From NCBI RefSeq assembly GCF_013337685.1, contig NZ_SUQN01000003.1, forward strand, positions 461,166 through 525,165: DNA of 64,000 bases, given 5' to 3'. Positions 1-10,274 of the stretch are shown piece by piece (positions within the stretch are counted from its first letter, which is position 1; every line of letters begins with the position of its first letter). The stretch is from Citrobacter gillenii. GTDB taxonomy: Bacteria; Pseudomonadota; Gammaproteobacteria; Enterobacterales; Enterobacteriaceae. The position numbers and the translations under genes are program-made. Below the pieces are notes generated by a model. That model saw nothing but the letters and a program-made list of their open reading frames with translations. It did no database searches and had not been told where the DNA came from.

Positions 1-679
<679 letters not shown>

Positions 680-1744
680 ATGAGTAAAGTAAAAAGTATC
701 ACGCGTGAATCATGGATCCTGAGCACATTCCCGGAGTGGGGCAGCTGGCTAAACGAAGAGATCGAACAAGAACAGGTTGCACCAGGCACCTTTGCGATGT
801 GGTGGCTGGGCTGTACCGGAATTTGGCTGAAATCGGAAGGCGGGACTAACGTCTGCGTTGATTTTTGGTGCGGAACAGGCAAGCAGAGCCACGGTAATCC
901 ACTGATGAAAACAGGCCATCAGATGCAGCGTATGGCAGGCGTGAAGAAACTCCAGCCAAACCTGCGCACCACGCCGTTTGTTCTCGATCCTTTCGCTATT
1001 CGCCAGATCGATGCCGTTCTCGCCACCCACGATCATAACGATCATATCGACGTGAACGTTGCTGCCGCCGTCATGCAGAACTGTGCCGACGATGTGCCGT
1101 TTATCGGACCACAAACCTGTGTGGATCTGTGGGTGGGTTGGGGCGTGCCAAAAGAACGCTGCATCGTGGTGAAGCCAGGCGACGTCGTTAAAGTAAAAGA
1201 TATTGAAATTCATGCGCTCGACGCGTTTGATCGTACGGCATTGATCACCTTGCCTGCGGATCAAAAAGCGGCAGGTATCCTGCCTGACGGCATGGATGCA
1301 CGTGCGGTTAACTACCTGTTCAAAACGCCGGGCGGTACGCTATATCACAGCGGTGATTCTCACTACTCCAACTATTATGCAAAGCACGGCAACGAGCATC
1401 ACATCGACGTCGCACTTGGCTCCTACGGTGAGAACCCGCGCGGTATCACCGACAAAATGACCAGTTCCGATATGCTGCGTATGGCAGAAGCGCTGAACAC
1501 CCAGGTGGTTATCCCCTTCCACCATGATATCTGGTCAAACTTCCAGGCCGATCCACAGGAGATCCGTGTTCTTTGGGAGATGAAAAAAGACCGGCTGAAG
1601 TATGGCTTCAAACCGTTTATCTGGCAGGTTGGCGGCAAGTTCACCTGGCCGCTGGACAAAGATAATTTTGAGTATCACTACCCGCGCGGCTTTGAAGACT
1701 GCTTTACCATTGAACCGGATTTACCGTTTAAATCCTTCCTGTGA
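680..1744 (+). CDS. ulaG: L-ascorbate-6-phosphate lactonase UlaG
   Basis: This 354-residue protein is full length for the family. It hydrolyses the lactone ring of L-ascorbate 6-phosphate in the cytoplasm, the first step after PTS uptake. It belongs to the metallo-beta-lactamase fold superfamily. The metal-binding motif THDHNDH is at residues 116-122, and further His/Asp ligands ([14 protein letters not shown]) follow. The start is ATG with GAAGGT 7 nt upstream. A terminator follows directly, so it is probably monocistronic and controlled by UlaR from the shared gap with ulaA. Confidence 0.97.
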   Translation: MSKVKSITRESWILSTFPEWGSWLNEEIEQEQVAPGTFAMWWLGCTGIWLKSEGGTNVCVDFWCGTGKQSHGNPLMKTGHQMQRMAGVKKLQPNLRTTPFVLDPFAIRQIDAVLATHDHNDHIDVNVAAAVMQNCADDVPFIGPQTCVDLWVGWGVPKERCIVVKPGDVVKVKDIEIHALDAFDRTALITLPADQKAAGILPDGMDARAVNYLFKTPGGTLYHSGDSHYSNYYAKHGNEHHIDVALGSYGENPRGITDKMTSSDMLRMAEALNTQVVIPFHHDIWSNFQADPQEIRVLWEMKKDRLKYGFKPFIWQVGGKFTWPLDKDNFEYHYPRGFEDCFTIEPDLPFKSFL

Positions 1745-1753
1745 TTGCAGTTA

Positions 1754-1778
1754 AATGCCGGGTCTTCCCGGCATTTTT
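1754..1778 (+). terminator. Rho-independent terminator after ulaG
   Basis: Perfect inverted repeat ATGCCGGG-tctt-CCCGGCAT followed by a T run, 9 nt after the ulaG stop. It separates ulaG from ulaR. Confidence 0.88.
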
Positions 1779-1850
1779 ACCCATTTATCTTAGTATTTTC
1801 AGGCTATTTCAAATATCATCTTTTCAAATCAATTTGTATCGGAATAGCTC

Positions 1851-2606
1851 ATGACTGAAGCACAAAGACATCAAATATTGCTGGATATGCTGGCGCAATT
1901 GGGCTTTGTTACCGTTGAGAACGTGATTGAACGTTTGGGAATCTCACCCGCCACAGCGCGCCGGGATATCAATAAACTCGACGAAAGCGGCAAGCTCAAG
2001 AAAGTCCGTAACGGTGCAGAAGCCATTACCCAGCAGCGCCCGCGCTGGACCCCAATGAATCTGCATCAGGCGCAAAACCACGACGAAAAAGTGCGGATTG
2101 CCAAAGCCGCTTCCCAGTTAGTGAACGCAGGTGAAAGTGTAGTGATCAACTGTGGATCAACGGCGTTCCTGCTTGGCCGCGAAATGTGTGGCAAACCGGT
2201 GCAAATCATCACCAACTACCTGCCGCTGGCGAATTTTCTGATCGACCAGGAGCATGAAAGCGTGATCATCATGGGGGGACAGTACAACAAAAGTCAGTCC
2301 ATCACGCTGAGCCCACAAGGCAGCGAGAATAGCCTGTATGCCGGACACTGGATGTTTACCAGCGGTAAAGGACTGACCGCTGACGGACTGTATAAAACCG
2401 ATATGCTCACCGCGATGGCTGAACAAAAGATGCTTAACGTGGTCGGCAAACTGGTGGTGCTGGTCGATAGCAGCAAGGTCGGTGAGCGCGCGGGCATGCT
2501 GTTCAGCCGTGCCGATCAAATCGACATGCTGATTACCGGCAAAAATGCGAACCCTGAGATCCTGCAACAGCTGGAAGCACAGGGCGTGACTATTCTGCGC
2601 GTTTAG
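1851..2606 (+). CDS. ulaR: DeoR-family repressor of the ascorbate regulon, UlaR
   Basis: This 251-residue DeoR/GlpR-type regulator has an N-terminal helix-turn-helix (about residues 20-42, with [11 protein letters not shown] as recognition helix) and a C-terminal sugar-phosphate sensor domain. In E. coli UlaR represses ulaG and ulaABCDEF until L-ascorbate 6-phosphate binds it. The gene lies downstream of ulaG in the same direction but has its own gap after a terminator. Its stop codon overlaps the stop codon of convergent yjfP by 4 bases. Confidence 0.95.
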   Translation: MTEAQRHQILLDMLAQLGFVTVENVIERLGISPATARRDINKLDESGKLKKVRNGAEAITQQRPRWTPMNLHQAQNHDEKVRIAKAASQLVNAGESVVINCGSTAFLLGREMCGKPVQIITNYLPLANFLIDQEHESVIIMGGQYNKSQSITLSPQGSENSLYAGHWMFTSGKGLTADGLYKTDMLTAMAEQKMLNVVGKLVVLVDSSKVGERAGMLFSRADQIDMLITGKNANPEILQQLEAQGVTILRV

Positions 2607-3352
2607 AGGTGTTGGCGGAAAAACGCGACTGTCGCCGCCAGCGCTTCTGGCGTGATGCGATGCCGTACGCCTGCTTCCCACAGGCAGGTCAGAGAGTTGT
2701 CCAGACCTGCCTGGATTAGCGCCTGTTGTAAGCGGAAGGTTTCCACTGCCGGCACCACGTCGTCATCCTGGCCATGCCACAACAGCAACGGTCTGTCGGC
2801 AAGGCGCTCCAGTTGATGCGTTACCTCCCAGTCAGCCAGTGGCGCGACAATCGCATCAAATTCCGCCTGCTGCTCCGTCGTCTGTACCAATACTGGCGGA
2901 AAAAGCGTATGGGCAAGTCGGGTAAAATAGCCCGATCCCATCAGGCAGGCTGCACATTTCACCTCGGGATGGCGCGCCATAATGCCCAGCGTTGTCATGC
3001 CCCCCATAGATGCCCCTGCCACGGCAAGACGTTCATCCAACAGCCAATTTTCAGCCACCAGCGCCGCACGTAACGCCGTAAATTCCTGCATGTTTTGCTG
3101 CAATATCTGCCAGAAGCGGTGCATTCTTTCCTGCGCATTACCGTGGAAGCGCGTGCCATGATCGGGCGCATCGGGCATGATGACCCGAAACCCGGCCTGT
3201 GCCAGTGCAACGGCAAAATAGCTGTAGACCAGACTGGAAGAGGTAAACCCGTGATAGACGATAACGCAGGGGAGTGAAAGGTCGTGTTTATTCGTGGGAA
3301 ATGCGTGCAGGACAGGGATCCCCGCCAACTGTCGTGTTTCAATTTCTATCAT
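2603..3352 (-). CDS. yjfP: Alpha/beta-hydrolase esterase YjfP
   Basis: This 249-residue cytoplasmic hydrolase resembles E. coli YjfP, which has carboxylesterase activity on short acyl esters. The nucleophile elbow GASMGG puts the catalytic Ser at 115. HGFTSS (34-39) forms the oxyanion region. [10 protein letters not shown] and GVRHRITPE near the C-terminus supply the Asp and His of the triad. The start is ATG with AGAGG upstream. It is convergent with ulaR, and the two genes share 4 bases at their stops. The physiological substrate is unknown. Confidence 0.93.
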   Translation of the reverse strand: MIEIETRQLAGIPVLHAFPTNKHDLSLPCVIVYHGFTSSSLVYSYFAVALAQAGFRVIMPDAPDHGTRFHGNAQERMHRFWQILQQNMQEFTALRAALVAENWLLDERLAVAGASMGGMTTLGIMARHPEVKCAACLMGSGYFTRLAHTLFPPVLVQTTEQQAEFDAIVAPLADWEVTHQLERLADRPLLLWHGQDDDVVPAVETFRLQQALIQAGLDNSLTCLWEAGVRHRITPEALAATVAFFRQHL

Positions 3353-3534
3353 ATGTCGCCTCTTTTTTTCTGGTATGCCATGGCGAAATACTTAACGCAA
3401 GTGAATGTGTGCGGCAATGATTCATAATGTTGAGAACTGGGTTACGCTTTCGCAACATTTTCATTCGAAAATCGCGTGAGAGATAACAATTCGGGAACAT
3501 TCCCCCTAAAGGGAAATTAATAAGGCACTACACT

Positions 3535-3864
3535 ATGGCTATCAGGAAACGAGATAGAGTTATGCGTCGGTTTGCCTCTTTGATGCTGGTGATGATGTTA
3601 AGCGCCTGTAGCGTGCTGCAGGGCACGCCACAACCGGCACCGCCCGTCGCCGATCACCCACAAGAAATCCGCCGTGACCAGAGTAATGGGTTACAGCGAT
3701 TGGGGGTTGTGAGCGCGTTGGTAAGAGGTTCTCCAGATGATGCGCTGGCAGAGATCCGCGCCAAAGCCGCTGCGGCTAAAGCTGATTATTACGTTGTCTT
3801 ATTAGTCGATGAGACCATCGTAACAGGCCAATGGTATTCACAAGCCATTTTGTATCGTAAATAA
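3535..3864 (+). CDS. bsmA: Biofilm peroxide-resistance lipoprotein BsmA (YhcN/DUF1471 type)
   Basis: This 109-residue envelope lipoprotein has lipobox LSAC and the acylated Cys at 25. The C-terminal half is the small YhcN/DUF1471 fold shared by several enterobacterial stress proteins, including YjfN just downstream. E. coli BsmA (YjfO) has been linked to peroxide tolerance in biofilms. An internal ATG at 3562 would give a shorter signal peptide with a more usual N-region. The 3535 ATG has AAGG at the right distance and matches the E. coli length, so it is kept. It is divergent from yjfP across 182 bp. Confidence 0.9.
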   Translation: MAIRKRDRVMRRFASLMLVMMLSACSVLQGTPQPAPPVADHPQEIRRDQSNGLQRLGVVSALVRGSPDDALAEIRAKAAAAKADYYVVLLVDETIVTGQWYSQAILYRK

Positions 3865-4011
3865 CATTGGGTTGAAATTTAGTCAGTTTTACATTGCTTT
3901 GCGCCCCTATGCGTTTTCCTGTGCACAATAAACCAACAGCAGGGAGCTGGAGGTTTATTCTCGCGATGGAATGCCCTGCCACGTGTAGGGGTACGAATAA
4001 TGGAGCTGACG

Positions 4012-4287
4012 ATGAAACAATCACTAGCCTTATCCTCACTGCTGCTTTCTGCTGGAATGGTGGATACCACGGCACAGTCTGCCGAGTTCGCCAGCGCTGA
4101 CTGCGTAACGGGTCTCAACGAAATTGGCCAGATATCTGTCAGTAACATTGCGGGAAATCCGCAGGATGTGGAGCGTGTTGTGGCGTTAAAAGCGGATGAG
4201 CAAGGTGCCTCATGGTACCGGATTATTCAGATGTACGAAGAACAGCAGCCCGATAACTGGCGCGTACAGGCCATACTTTATGCATAA
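4012..4287 (+). CDS. yjfN: Periplasmic DUF1471 protein YjfN, protease activator
   Basis: This 91-residue exported protein has a signal peptide (MKQSLALSSLLLSAG...), then the YhcN/DUF1471 domain ending in WRVQAILYA. E. coli YjfN is reported to stimulate the periplasmic protease DegP. An in-frame ATG lies at 4000, but GGAG (4001-4004) sits at the proper distance from the ATG at 4012, which also restores the expected signal-peptide start. It lies 147 bp after bsmA, its paralogue. A REP element follows. Confidence 0.88.
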   Translation: MKQSLALSSLLLSAGMVDTTAQSAEFASADCVTGLNEIGQISVSNIAGNPQDVERVVALKADEQGASWYRIIQMYEEQQPDNWRVQAILYA

Positions 4288-4288
4288 C

Positions 4289-4370
4289 AGATTGCCGGAT
4301 GGCGTAAACTTATCCTACCTACAACGAACGTAGGCAGGATAAGACGCGCCAGCGTCGCCATCAGGCATAT
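4289..4370. repeat. REP/BIME element between yjfN and aidB
   Basis: The segment contains GCCGGATGGCG and, inverted about 60 bp away, CGCCATCAGGC, with a GTAGG/CCTAC core. This is the typical enterobacterial palindromic REP pair. It lies between the convergent stops of yjfN and aidB, where such elements often protect mRNA 3' ends. Confidence 0.8.
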
Positions 4371-4372
4371 TA

Positions 4373-5995
4373 TTACCGTAATCCCCCCGTTGCCCGCAGT
4401 AGCAAATCATTCTGTACCTGTTCAGACAACTTCATCCCGCCGCGCGTATCCAGCATCATCTGACACCAGGCCTGCGCCACGGGCGGAGACGCATAACGCA
4501 ACATCTGCGTCCCGCAGCCGAGCAGGAACAGTTGCTGGGTAATTTCCCGTCCCAGCGCTTCACTGGGTTTGTGTAAATGCGGCTGTAGCTTACGCACCAT
4601 TCGATCGTAATGCCTGTCTTGCCCTTTGACCTCGGCAAAGGCCTCGCTGAGCATGTCGACCATACCAGGTTGTTTCGCCAACACCCGCAACACATCAAGG
4701 CACATGATGTTGCCAGACCCTTCCCAGATGCTGTTGACCGGCATTTCACGGTATAAACGCGGCAGCTCACTCTCTTCGCAATAGCCTGCACCGCCGAGCA
4801 CCTCCATGGCCTCTGCAACAAATGGCATACCGCCTTTGCAGATGGAAAACTTGGCTGCCGGGGTGAATAACCGGGCCCACAACGCTTCTTTCGCATCCGT
4901 TCGACGATCCCAGGCCCGCGCCAGGCGAAACAGTAGCGCGGTTTGACCTTCCAGTTGAAGCGCCATGCGGCTTAATACCTGTCTCATCATCGGTTGATCA
5001 ATCAACGGCTTGCTAAATACCTGGCGTTGATGCGCATGATAAATGGCGACAGAAAAAGCGCGTCGCATCATACTGTGGCTCCCCAGCGCACAGTCAAAAC
5101 GCGTCATGCCGCCCATTTTCAGAATATGGCGAATACCTTCACCTTCTTCTCCCAGCAACCAGCCCATCGCGTCCTGAAATTCAACCTCACAGCTGGCATT
5201 AGAGCGATTGCCTAGCTTATCTTTCAGGCGCTCAAGACGGATGGAGTTACGCTGGCCATCAGGTAAAAATCGCGGCACAAAAAAGCAGGATAAGCCGCCT
5301 CTGGCCTGCGCCAGCACCAGATGGGCGTCACTTTGCGGTACCGAGAAGAACCATTTATGCCCCACCAGCCGATACGCGCCATCCGCCAGCCGTTCTGCCT
5401 GAGTGGTATTGCTCAGCACATCCGAGCCACCCTGCTTTTCCGTCATCCCCATACCAATCAGCAGGCCGCGTTTTTGCCCGCCGGGCAGAAGATGAGAATC
5501 GTAGCGATCGCTACGCAGCGGCGTCAGCCAGTCATGAAATTGCGAAGGTAACATCTGGAGTAACAACGGCGTAGCGGCAAAGGTCATGGTCACCGGGCAT
5601 AAGGTTCCCGCTTCCACCTGTGCATGCAGCATAAAACGTGCAGCTCGGGCAACAAACGTTCCCTGCCGCGCATCCTCTTCCCAGGCAAGATTATGCACGC
5701 GGTTGGCGCACAATCCCTGCATCAGTAAATGCCAGGCGGGATGAAAGCGCACATCATCCAACCGCTGCCCCTGCGGATCGTATCGCAGCAATTCAGGCGG
5801 ATACGCGTTAGCCAACCTACCCAGTTCAAGCGATTCTGCAGTGCCTAATTGCTGACCAATACTGGCGAGGAGATCGCTATCCCAGGCAGCGCCTTCGCGG
5901 TTGACTGCTTCACACAGTGCTCCATCCGATAGGTATAAGTTGCTGTTATTGAGTGGTACAGGTTGGTTAAAAACGGTATGCGTTTGCCAGTGCAT
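4373..5995 (-). CDS. aidB: Acyl-CoA-dehydrogenase-like protein AidB (alkylation response)
   Basis: This 540-residue flavoprotein belongs to the acyl-CoA dehydrogenase superfamily. In E. coli it is induced by Ada during alkylation stress, binds DNA and protects it; the catalytic role is uncertain. TEKQGGSDV (185-193) is the flavin-contacting loop of the family, and EAMEVLGGAGYCEESELPR is the C-terminal acyl-CoA-dehydrogenase motif. The start at 5995 (MHWQTHTV) is preferred over an upstream in-frame start (6013) because GGAG lies 6 nt before it and length then matches the E. coli protein. It is downstream of yjfC with an 84-bp gap, where the Ada-responsive promoter would be. Confidence 0.95.
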   Translation of the reverse strand: MHWQTHTVFNQPVPLNNSNLYLSDGALCEAVNREGAAWDSDLLASIGQQLGTAESLELGRLANAYPPELLRYDPQGQRLDDVRFHPAWHLLMQGLCANRVHNLAWEEDARQGTFVARAARFMLHAQVEAGTLCPVTMTFAATPLLLQMLPSQFHDWLTPLRSDRYDSHLLPGGQKRGLLIGMGMTEKQGGSDVLSNTTQAERLADGAYRLVGHKWFFSVPQSDAHLVLAQARGGLSCFFVPRFLPDGQRNSIRLERLKDKLGNRSNASCEVEFQDAMGWLLGEEGEGIRHILKMGGMTRFDCALGSHSMMRRAFSVAIYHAHQRQVFSKPLIDQPMMRQVLSRMALQLEGQTALLFRLARAWDRRTDAKEALWARLFTPAAKFSICKGGMPFVAEAMEVLGGAGYCEESELPRLYREMPVNSIWEGSGNIMCLDVLRVLAKQPGMVDMLSEAFAEVKGQDRHYDRMVRKLQPHLHKPSEALGREITQQLFLLGCGTQMLRYASPPVAQAWCQMMLDTRGGMKLSEQVQNDLLLRATGGLR

Positions 5996-6079
5996 TGTGT
6001 CTCCCTCCATCAATGGCCATCGCCTTAAGTATGGTCAGAACCACACTCTCTGCGAAGGAGGGAGATCACAAAAGTACGT

Positions 6080-7246
6080 TTAGCCAGCAATGTAATGAGG
6101 AATAAACCGAGAAGTATCTTTCGTAATCAACGTATTGTCTTCACGGATCCCCATGCCGCAGGCTTCATCGTCGACGATCCAACTACCAATCAGCGTGTAG
6201 CTATCGCCAAAACGCGGCAGCGGCTGAAACGCCTGATAGATCATCGGTTCTTCTGCGTAGTCGCCATCAGCATGTTCAACAATCTGCTGCTGACCATTAA
6301 AAATGGTGACGTTGCCCCCCTCACGGGAAAATATCGGTTTGCGTACATAGCTTTCGCCGGGTGCAATTTTTGACGTTTCACCTTCGAACCAGGCTGGCAG
6401 GAGGTTTGGATGGTTGGGGAAGTATCGCCACAGCAGAGGCATCAACCCTTTGTTACTGAGCACGCTCTTCCACAGTGGTTCGACCCACTGTTCCCGGCGA
6501 TGACGTAGCAACGGACCGTTATCGTCACGCATCATCCACTCCAGAGGATAGAGCTTAAAGGCGCGACGAATGACGTTGTCATCAAGATCCGTCAGCACAC
6601 CGCCGACGCCAAGCCCCAGATCCTCAACATAAATAAACCGCGACGCTTGACCTGCCTGCTGCGCACAATCCTGCAAATACAGCACGGTGGTGCGATCTTC
6701 GTCGGAATCTTCGCAGCAGCAGAAGTAAAACGGCTCCGGACTGTAAAGCTCACTAAAACGGGCGATCAGACGTTCCTGGATAGCGTTGTACTGGTCAGTG
6801 TCCCGCGGGATCGCCCCACTGCGGCGAGCATCTTCCAGCCATAGCCACTGGAAATACGCCGACTCGTACAACGACGTTGGTGTATCAGCGTTGTATTCCA
6901 GCAGCTTGACCGGCGCATTGTTGCCACACCAGACAAAATCCATTCGCCCATACAGCGAAGGATCGCGATTGCGCCAGCTCTCAGCAATAACATCCCAATA
7001 CAGTGGGGGGATCGCCAGTTGCTGGAGGATCTGCTCATCCTTAACCGCCCGCTCAACGACGTCCAGACACATTTGATGCAACTCAGCAGTAGGCTTTTCG
7101 ATCTGCTCTTCAATTTGCCGTAGCGTAAAGCGATAAGCCCGGCTTTCATCCCAGTAGATTTCGTTGTCGATAATGTGAAAATCAAAACCATGATCGTAGG
7201 CGATCTGGTCCAGATCCTGCCGAACAGGAATACCATGTCGTAACAT
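6080..7246 (-). CDS. yjfC: ATP-grasp peptide ligase of the glutathionylspermidine-synthase type, YjfC
   Basis: This 388-residue protein is homologous to the synthetase half of glutathionylspermidine synthase. The family are ATP-grasp enzymes that join a carboxylate to an amine. The conserved YVRKPIFSREGGNV in the C-terminal third carries the ATP/Mg-binding residues, and NAPVKLLEYNADTPTSL is a family hallmark. It has no amidase domain, so only ligation is expected; the substrate is unknown. It is the last gene of yjfIJKLMC, starting 2 nt after yjfM, which implies translational coupling. Confidence 0.9.
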   Translation of the reverse strand: MLRHGIPVRQDLDQIAYDHGFDFHIIDNEIYWDESRAYRFTLRQIEEQIEKPTAELHQMCLDVVERAVKDEQILQQLAIPPLYWDVIAESWRNRDPSLYGRMDFVWCGNNAPVKLLEYNADTPTSLYESAYFQWLWLEDARRSGAIPRDTDQYNAIQERLIARFSELYSPEPFYFCCCEDSDEDRTTVLYLQDCAQQAGQASRFIYVEDLGLGVGGVLTDLDDNVIRRAFKLYPLEWMMRDDNGPLLRHRREQWVEPLWKSVLSNKGLMPLLWRYFPNHPNLLPAWFEGETSKIAPGESYVRKPIFSREGGNVTIFNGQQQIVEHADGDYAEEPMIYQAFQPLPRFGDSYTLIGSWIVDDEACGMGIREDNTLITKDTSRFIPHYIAG

Positions 7247-7248
7247 CG

Positions 7249-7890
7249 TTAGCCTCCCCAGTGCCCGCGCGCGCTGGACGAACGCCCGTAACCCCCGCGA
7301 GAAACCGTCGAGACTTTCTTCGTCGTGTAGGCATGCGTCGTGGCGGTATCGTTTTTTCCGCTACCGGAACGCCAGGCATAGTCGCCTGAGGTCGTACGCC
7401 AGACGGGGCGGGAAACGTATGATGAGCCGCCACTGCTGTAAACATACTGCTCGTCACGATCTTTGCGAATCACCCGACTGAGCAAAAAACCGGTAAACAC
7501 CGGCACCCAACTCTGATCGGTGCTATCGAGGTAGCAATCGCCAAACTGGGTCTGACAACTCGCCTTACTTAATTGCGTTGGCACTTTGCCATAGAACTCT
7601 GTCTTGGCATTGTTCCAGCCGTCCGCACACACGGTAGCGGTATTACCGTCATCAATACATTCGCTCACCGTGGAGTAAAACCGGCCGTCGCCGTCGTTGT
7701 CCGAGCCTGTATCATCCCCGCATCCCTTGAGGATAAAAAATGCTGCGCCGCCCATAATCGCCAGCGTCAGATACTTTCCACTGTAGCGACTGCGTTTTTT
7801 CTCAAAGGGATTCACCGGGCGATTCATTCGGGCGATCGCCGAATGACCTGTTCCCAATTTCTTTTGTCCGGATTTACGTTTTCTAGCCAT
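7249..7890 (-). CDS. yjfM: DUF1190 envelope protein YjfM
   Basis: This 213-residue protein has a basic N-terminus (MARKRKSGQKKLG), a single hydrophobic segment (about 41-56, LAIMGGAAFFILKGC), and then a soluble Ser/Gly/Tyr-rich region. The latter has four Cys in its first half and a low-complexity C-terminal tail. It fits the DUF1190 family. A Cys at the end of the membrane segment resembles a lipobox but lacks its usual small residues. Function is unknown. It lies 9 nt after yjfL and 2 nt before yjfC in the same operon. Confidence 0.85.
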   Translation of the reverse strand: MARKRKSGQKKLGTGHSAIARMNRPVNPFEKKRSRYSGKYLTLAIMGGAAFFILKGCGDDTGSDNDGDGRFYSTVSECIDDGNTATVCADGWNNAKTEFYGKVPTQLSKASCQTQFGDCYLDSTDQSWVPVFTGFLLSRVIRKDRDEQYVYSSGGSSYVSRPVWRTTSGDYAWRSGSGKNDTATTHAYTTKKVSTVSRGGYGRSSSARGHWGG

Positions 7891-7899
7891 GATCGTCCA

Positions 7900-8298
7900 T
7901 TACCATGTCATACAGGCGGCATTAAAAATCCCGCCAGCCAGCGCAGCGGTTCCCATAAACAGTCCCGCAGCGGTGTTGTGGTTAATAATTTTTTCACTCA
8001 ATGCTGGCATATATAAGCGTACACCACCGTAGATAATAAGCTGTATCACCAACGCAATACCGCCCCAGGCAAAATAATCAGGAATACTGACCGCGTTGAT
8101 TGCTGCGCTGGATAAAGGAATAACGTAGCCTAGCAGCGTGCCGCTAAATGCCAGCGAGGCTGCCGTATTGTTATTTTTAATCAACTGCCATTCATTGTGC
8201 GGTGTTATCTTTGAATAGATAATAAGAAAAATTATCACCATGGCCGCACCAATAAAAAAATAGGCACAAAAGGCCAGTAATGATTCCAGGATATGCAT
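7900..8298 (-). CDS. yjfL: DUF350 inner-membrane protein YjfL
   Basis: This 132-residue, very hydrophobic protein has about four membrane segments (roughly 8-28, 47-68, 74-96 and 107-130). That is the size and pattern of the DUF350 family (UPF0719). Function is unknown. Homologues are commonly found beside PspA-like and ATP-grasp genes, as here. It lies 17 nt downstream of yjfK. Confidence 0.87.
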   Translation of the reverse strand: MHILESLLAFCAYFFIGAAMVIIFLIIYSKITPHNEWQLIKNNNTAASLAFSGTLLGYVIPLSSAAINAVSIPDYFAWGGIALVIQLIIYGGVRLYMPALSEKIINHNTAAGLFMGTAALAGGIFNAACMTW

Positions 8299-8315
8299 TG
8301 TTTTCGTCCCTGACG

Positions 8316-8975
8316 TTAACCAATAATATTAAGAGATGTTAATGGGATATCGACACCCAGCGCCCGTGAGAATATCCACTCTGGCTCGCCTTGCTCATTA
8401 AACGACTCTTCGCCGTTCAACAGCAGATATTCCCAGGTATCTGCTGTTACCTGTCGTTGGTAGCCCATGGTAAAGTTATGCACTTCCCACTTTGCATGCT
8501 GCTGATTCTCGACCTTTTCCAGCATGTAGACTGGCTCAATATTCCCCGGTTCTTCGTCATTAAAAAAACGCTGCCAGTGCTGACCCTGCCAGAAAAGCGC
8601 TGGCATGCCGATCTCTGCCGGGCTAATGGCGGACTGCCAGTGTTTTTTCTGAGTTAAGCCATAGCTTTCTTCATACACAAACAGTTTGATATCGTCGATA
8701 TCATCCATATCTGACCCGCCGGTGGTATTGATTTGCAGAAATTCCTCGCCCGAGGTGTAGTAGCGGAAAATCTGGCTTCCACCGCCCAAATTAATATGGC
8801 TGATTGCCGCAACGGTATACTCCTCGCCGGGCAACACCACCAACAAATCCTCTTCTAACAGGCGAAACGCCAGTGTGTCGAGCGTAAACCCTGCGCTCAA
8901 ATGTAGGCCCAATGGGCCACGAACGGGCGTAGCGGCCTCTGCAGTGCCAAATATACGCTGTAAAAAAGTCGACAT
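8316..8975 (-). CDS. yjfK: DUF2491 protein YjfK
   Basis: This 219-residue acidic protein has no signal peptide or membrane segment that I can see. It corresponds to E. coli YjfK (DUF2491). No catalytic motif is recognisable. Its constant place between the PspA-like yjfJ and the membrane gene yjfL suggests a role in the same membrane-associated process; that is inference from context. Confidence 0.85.
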   Translation of the reverse strand: MSTFLQRIFGTAEAATPVRGPLGLHLSAGFTLDTLAFRLLEEDLLVVLPGEEYTVAAISHINLGGGSQIFRYYTSGEEFLQINTTGGSDMDDIDDIKLFVYEESYGLTQKKHWQSAISPAEIGMPALFWQGQHWQRFFNDEEPGNIEPVYMLEKVENQQHAKWEVHNFTMGYQRQVTADTWEYLLLNGEESFNEQGEPEWIFSRALGVDIPLTSLNIIG

Positions 8976-9033
8976 CGTTATCCCTTACTAACCTGCCAGC
9001 TAGCAATCTTTGCGGGCAGGCTTTGCCGTATAA

Positions 9034-9732
9034 TTACTCGCCTTGCTGGCGTTGTAGTCGCGCCAGCACATCCTGGGCAGAACTTTTGTTGGCAGCGCCA
9101 ATGCCGACTTCAGCCAGTTTCTCGTCCAGATTACGTCCGTCAGCCACTTTCTCCAGCTGTGTTGCCGCATCCAGCCGGGCCTGTCGCTCTGCCTGACGTG
9201 TTTGCAGACGTTTAAGTGACTCTGCTGCCGTCGATACGCTGGAAGAAGCCCCGACTGTAGATGTAGTCACGGCCTGTTGAGCGCGCTGCATCGCTTCCGT
9301 TGCCTTAACCACCTCAAGCTGCTGTTCAAACTGGGCAATCCGCTGGCCCGTTGCGGTAACGGCCTTTTCAACGCCATCACGTGAGATTTCTAAGTTAGTA
9401 AGCACTTGCTGTTCAGCCGCAATCACGTTCTCCAGACGCGCGATCTCTTCGGCGACTTCGTTAATTAACGACGGATTGACGTTTTTACTTAGCGCTTCCA
9501 GCGCCCGCGCTTCAAGAGTGGACTGACGTTCGCGCAGATCTTTCAGTTTGTCATTGCTCAGTTTCACGCGTGCCAACAGGTCAACTCGCGATTTCCCGGC
9601 TTTTTCCAGTTCATTTCTTGCGTCACGAATGTGTTGCTCCAGCATTCTGACGCCCTGTGCTTCTTCGATTGACTCTTCTGCCTGAGAAAGCACAGATTTG
9701 CCGAGGGTAAACAGGCTTTTCAAGATTCCCAT
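9034..9732 (-). CDS. yjfJ: PspA/IM30-family protein YjfJ
   Basis: This 232-residue protein is almost entirely coiled coil and rich in Glu, Ala, Lys and Arg. It belongs to the PspA/Vipp1 family, bacterial relatives of ESCRT-III that assemble on the inner membrane. A hydrophobic N-terminus (MGILKSLFTLGKSVLSQ) matches the membrane-inserting helix of the family. The ATG at 9732 is preferred to a TTG one codon upstream; AAGGA lies 9 nt before it. It is the second gene of yjfIJKLMC. Confidence 0.92.
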   Translation of the reverse strand: MGILKSLFTLGKSVLSQAEESIEEAQGVRMLEQHIRDARNELEKAGKSRVDLLARVKLSNDKLKDLRERQSTLEARALEALSKNVNPSLINEVAEEIARLENVIAAEQQVLTNLEISRDGVEKAVTATGQRIAQFEQQLEVVKATEAMQRAQQAVTTSTVGASSSVSTAAESLKRLQTRQAERQARLDAATQLEKVADGRNLDEKLAEVGIGAANKSSAQDVLARLQRQQGE

Positions 9733-9747
9733 CAACAGCGTTCCTTG

Positions 9748-10152
9748 TTATTTGTGAGTATATTCTTCAGTGATTTCCGCCAGATCTAGCGCGTTATCCA
9801 CGAGCGTTGTCATTTCAAGCACCACGTCCTCTAATGTGGAGTTCAGCGACAGCGCACCAAATGCGACGTAGTATTCATCCTGCCGCACACGAGAAATGCC
9901 TACAGACGACAGTGGAAGCAGCTTTTGATTGCGTAATAAGAAAAGATTAAATGCATCCTGATGCTGAATATTATTCACTGGGCAAATAACAGTTTCGATA
10001 ATCATCTGGCGGGAGGTAAATAGAATACTGAGAAGTAAGTCTCCATAATCATTCATTTTAATAATCAATGACTGCTCATTACTTATAATATCTATATTTA
10101 AACCATGAGAATTAGTGAGCGCTTTAGTCAGCACCTGCGGGGTCCATGCCAT
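9748..10152 (-). CDS. yjfI: DUF2170 protein YjfI
   Basis: This 134-residue cytoplasmic protein corresponds to E. coli YjfI (DUF2170). The C-terminal half (LPLSSVGISRV...LEDVVLEMTTLVDNALDLAEIT) is the better conserved part. Function is unknown. It is the first gene of the yjf operon, 15 nt before yjfJ. The 122-bp gap upstream is AT-rich and carries the rlmB terminator. Confidence 0.85.
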   Translation of the reverse strand: MAWTPQVLTKALTNSHGLNIDIISNEQSLIIKMNDYGDLLLSILFTSRQMIIETVICPVNNIQHQDAFNLFLLRNQKLLPLSSVGISRVRQDEYYVAFGALSLNSTLEDVVLEMTTLVDNALDLAEITEEYTHK

Positions 10153-10227
10153 ATATAAATCCTGTATGTTATACTTAAATAAATATAAAAATATTTTCCT
10201 TCTCTTATTAGAATATCAGTTTTAGAT

Positions 10228-10260
10228 AAAAAAAAACCATCCGAAATTGGATGGCTTTTT
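10228..10260 (-). terminator. Terminator after rlmB
   Basis: Inverted repeat CCATCC-gaaatt-GGATGG flanked by A/T runs on both sides. It reads as a Rho-independent terminator for the leftward rnr-rlmB transcript and isolates the yjf operon. Confidence 0.85.
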
Positions 10261-10274
10261 CTGAAAATTAACGT

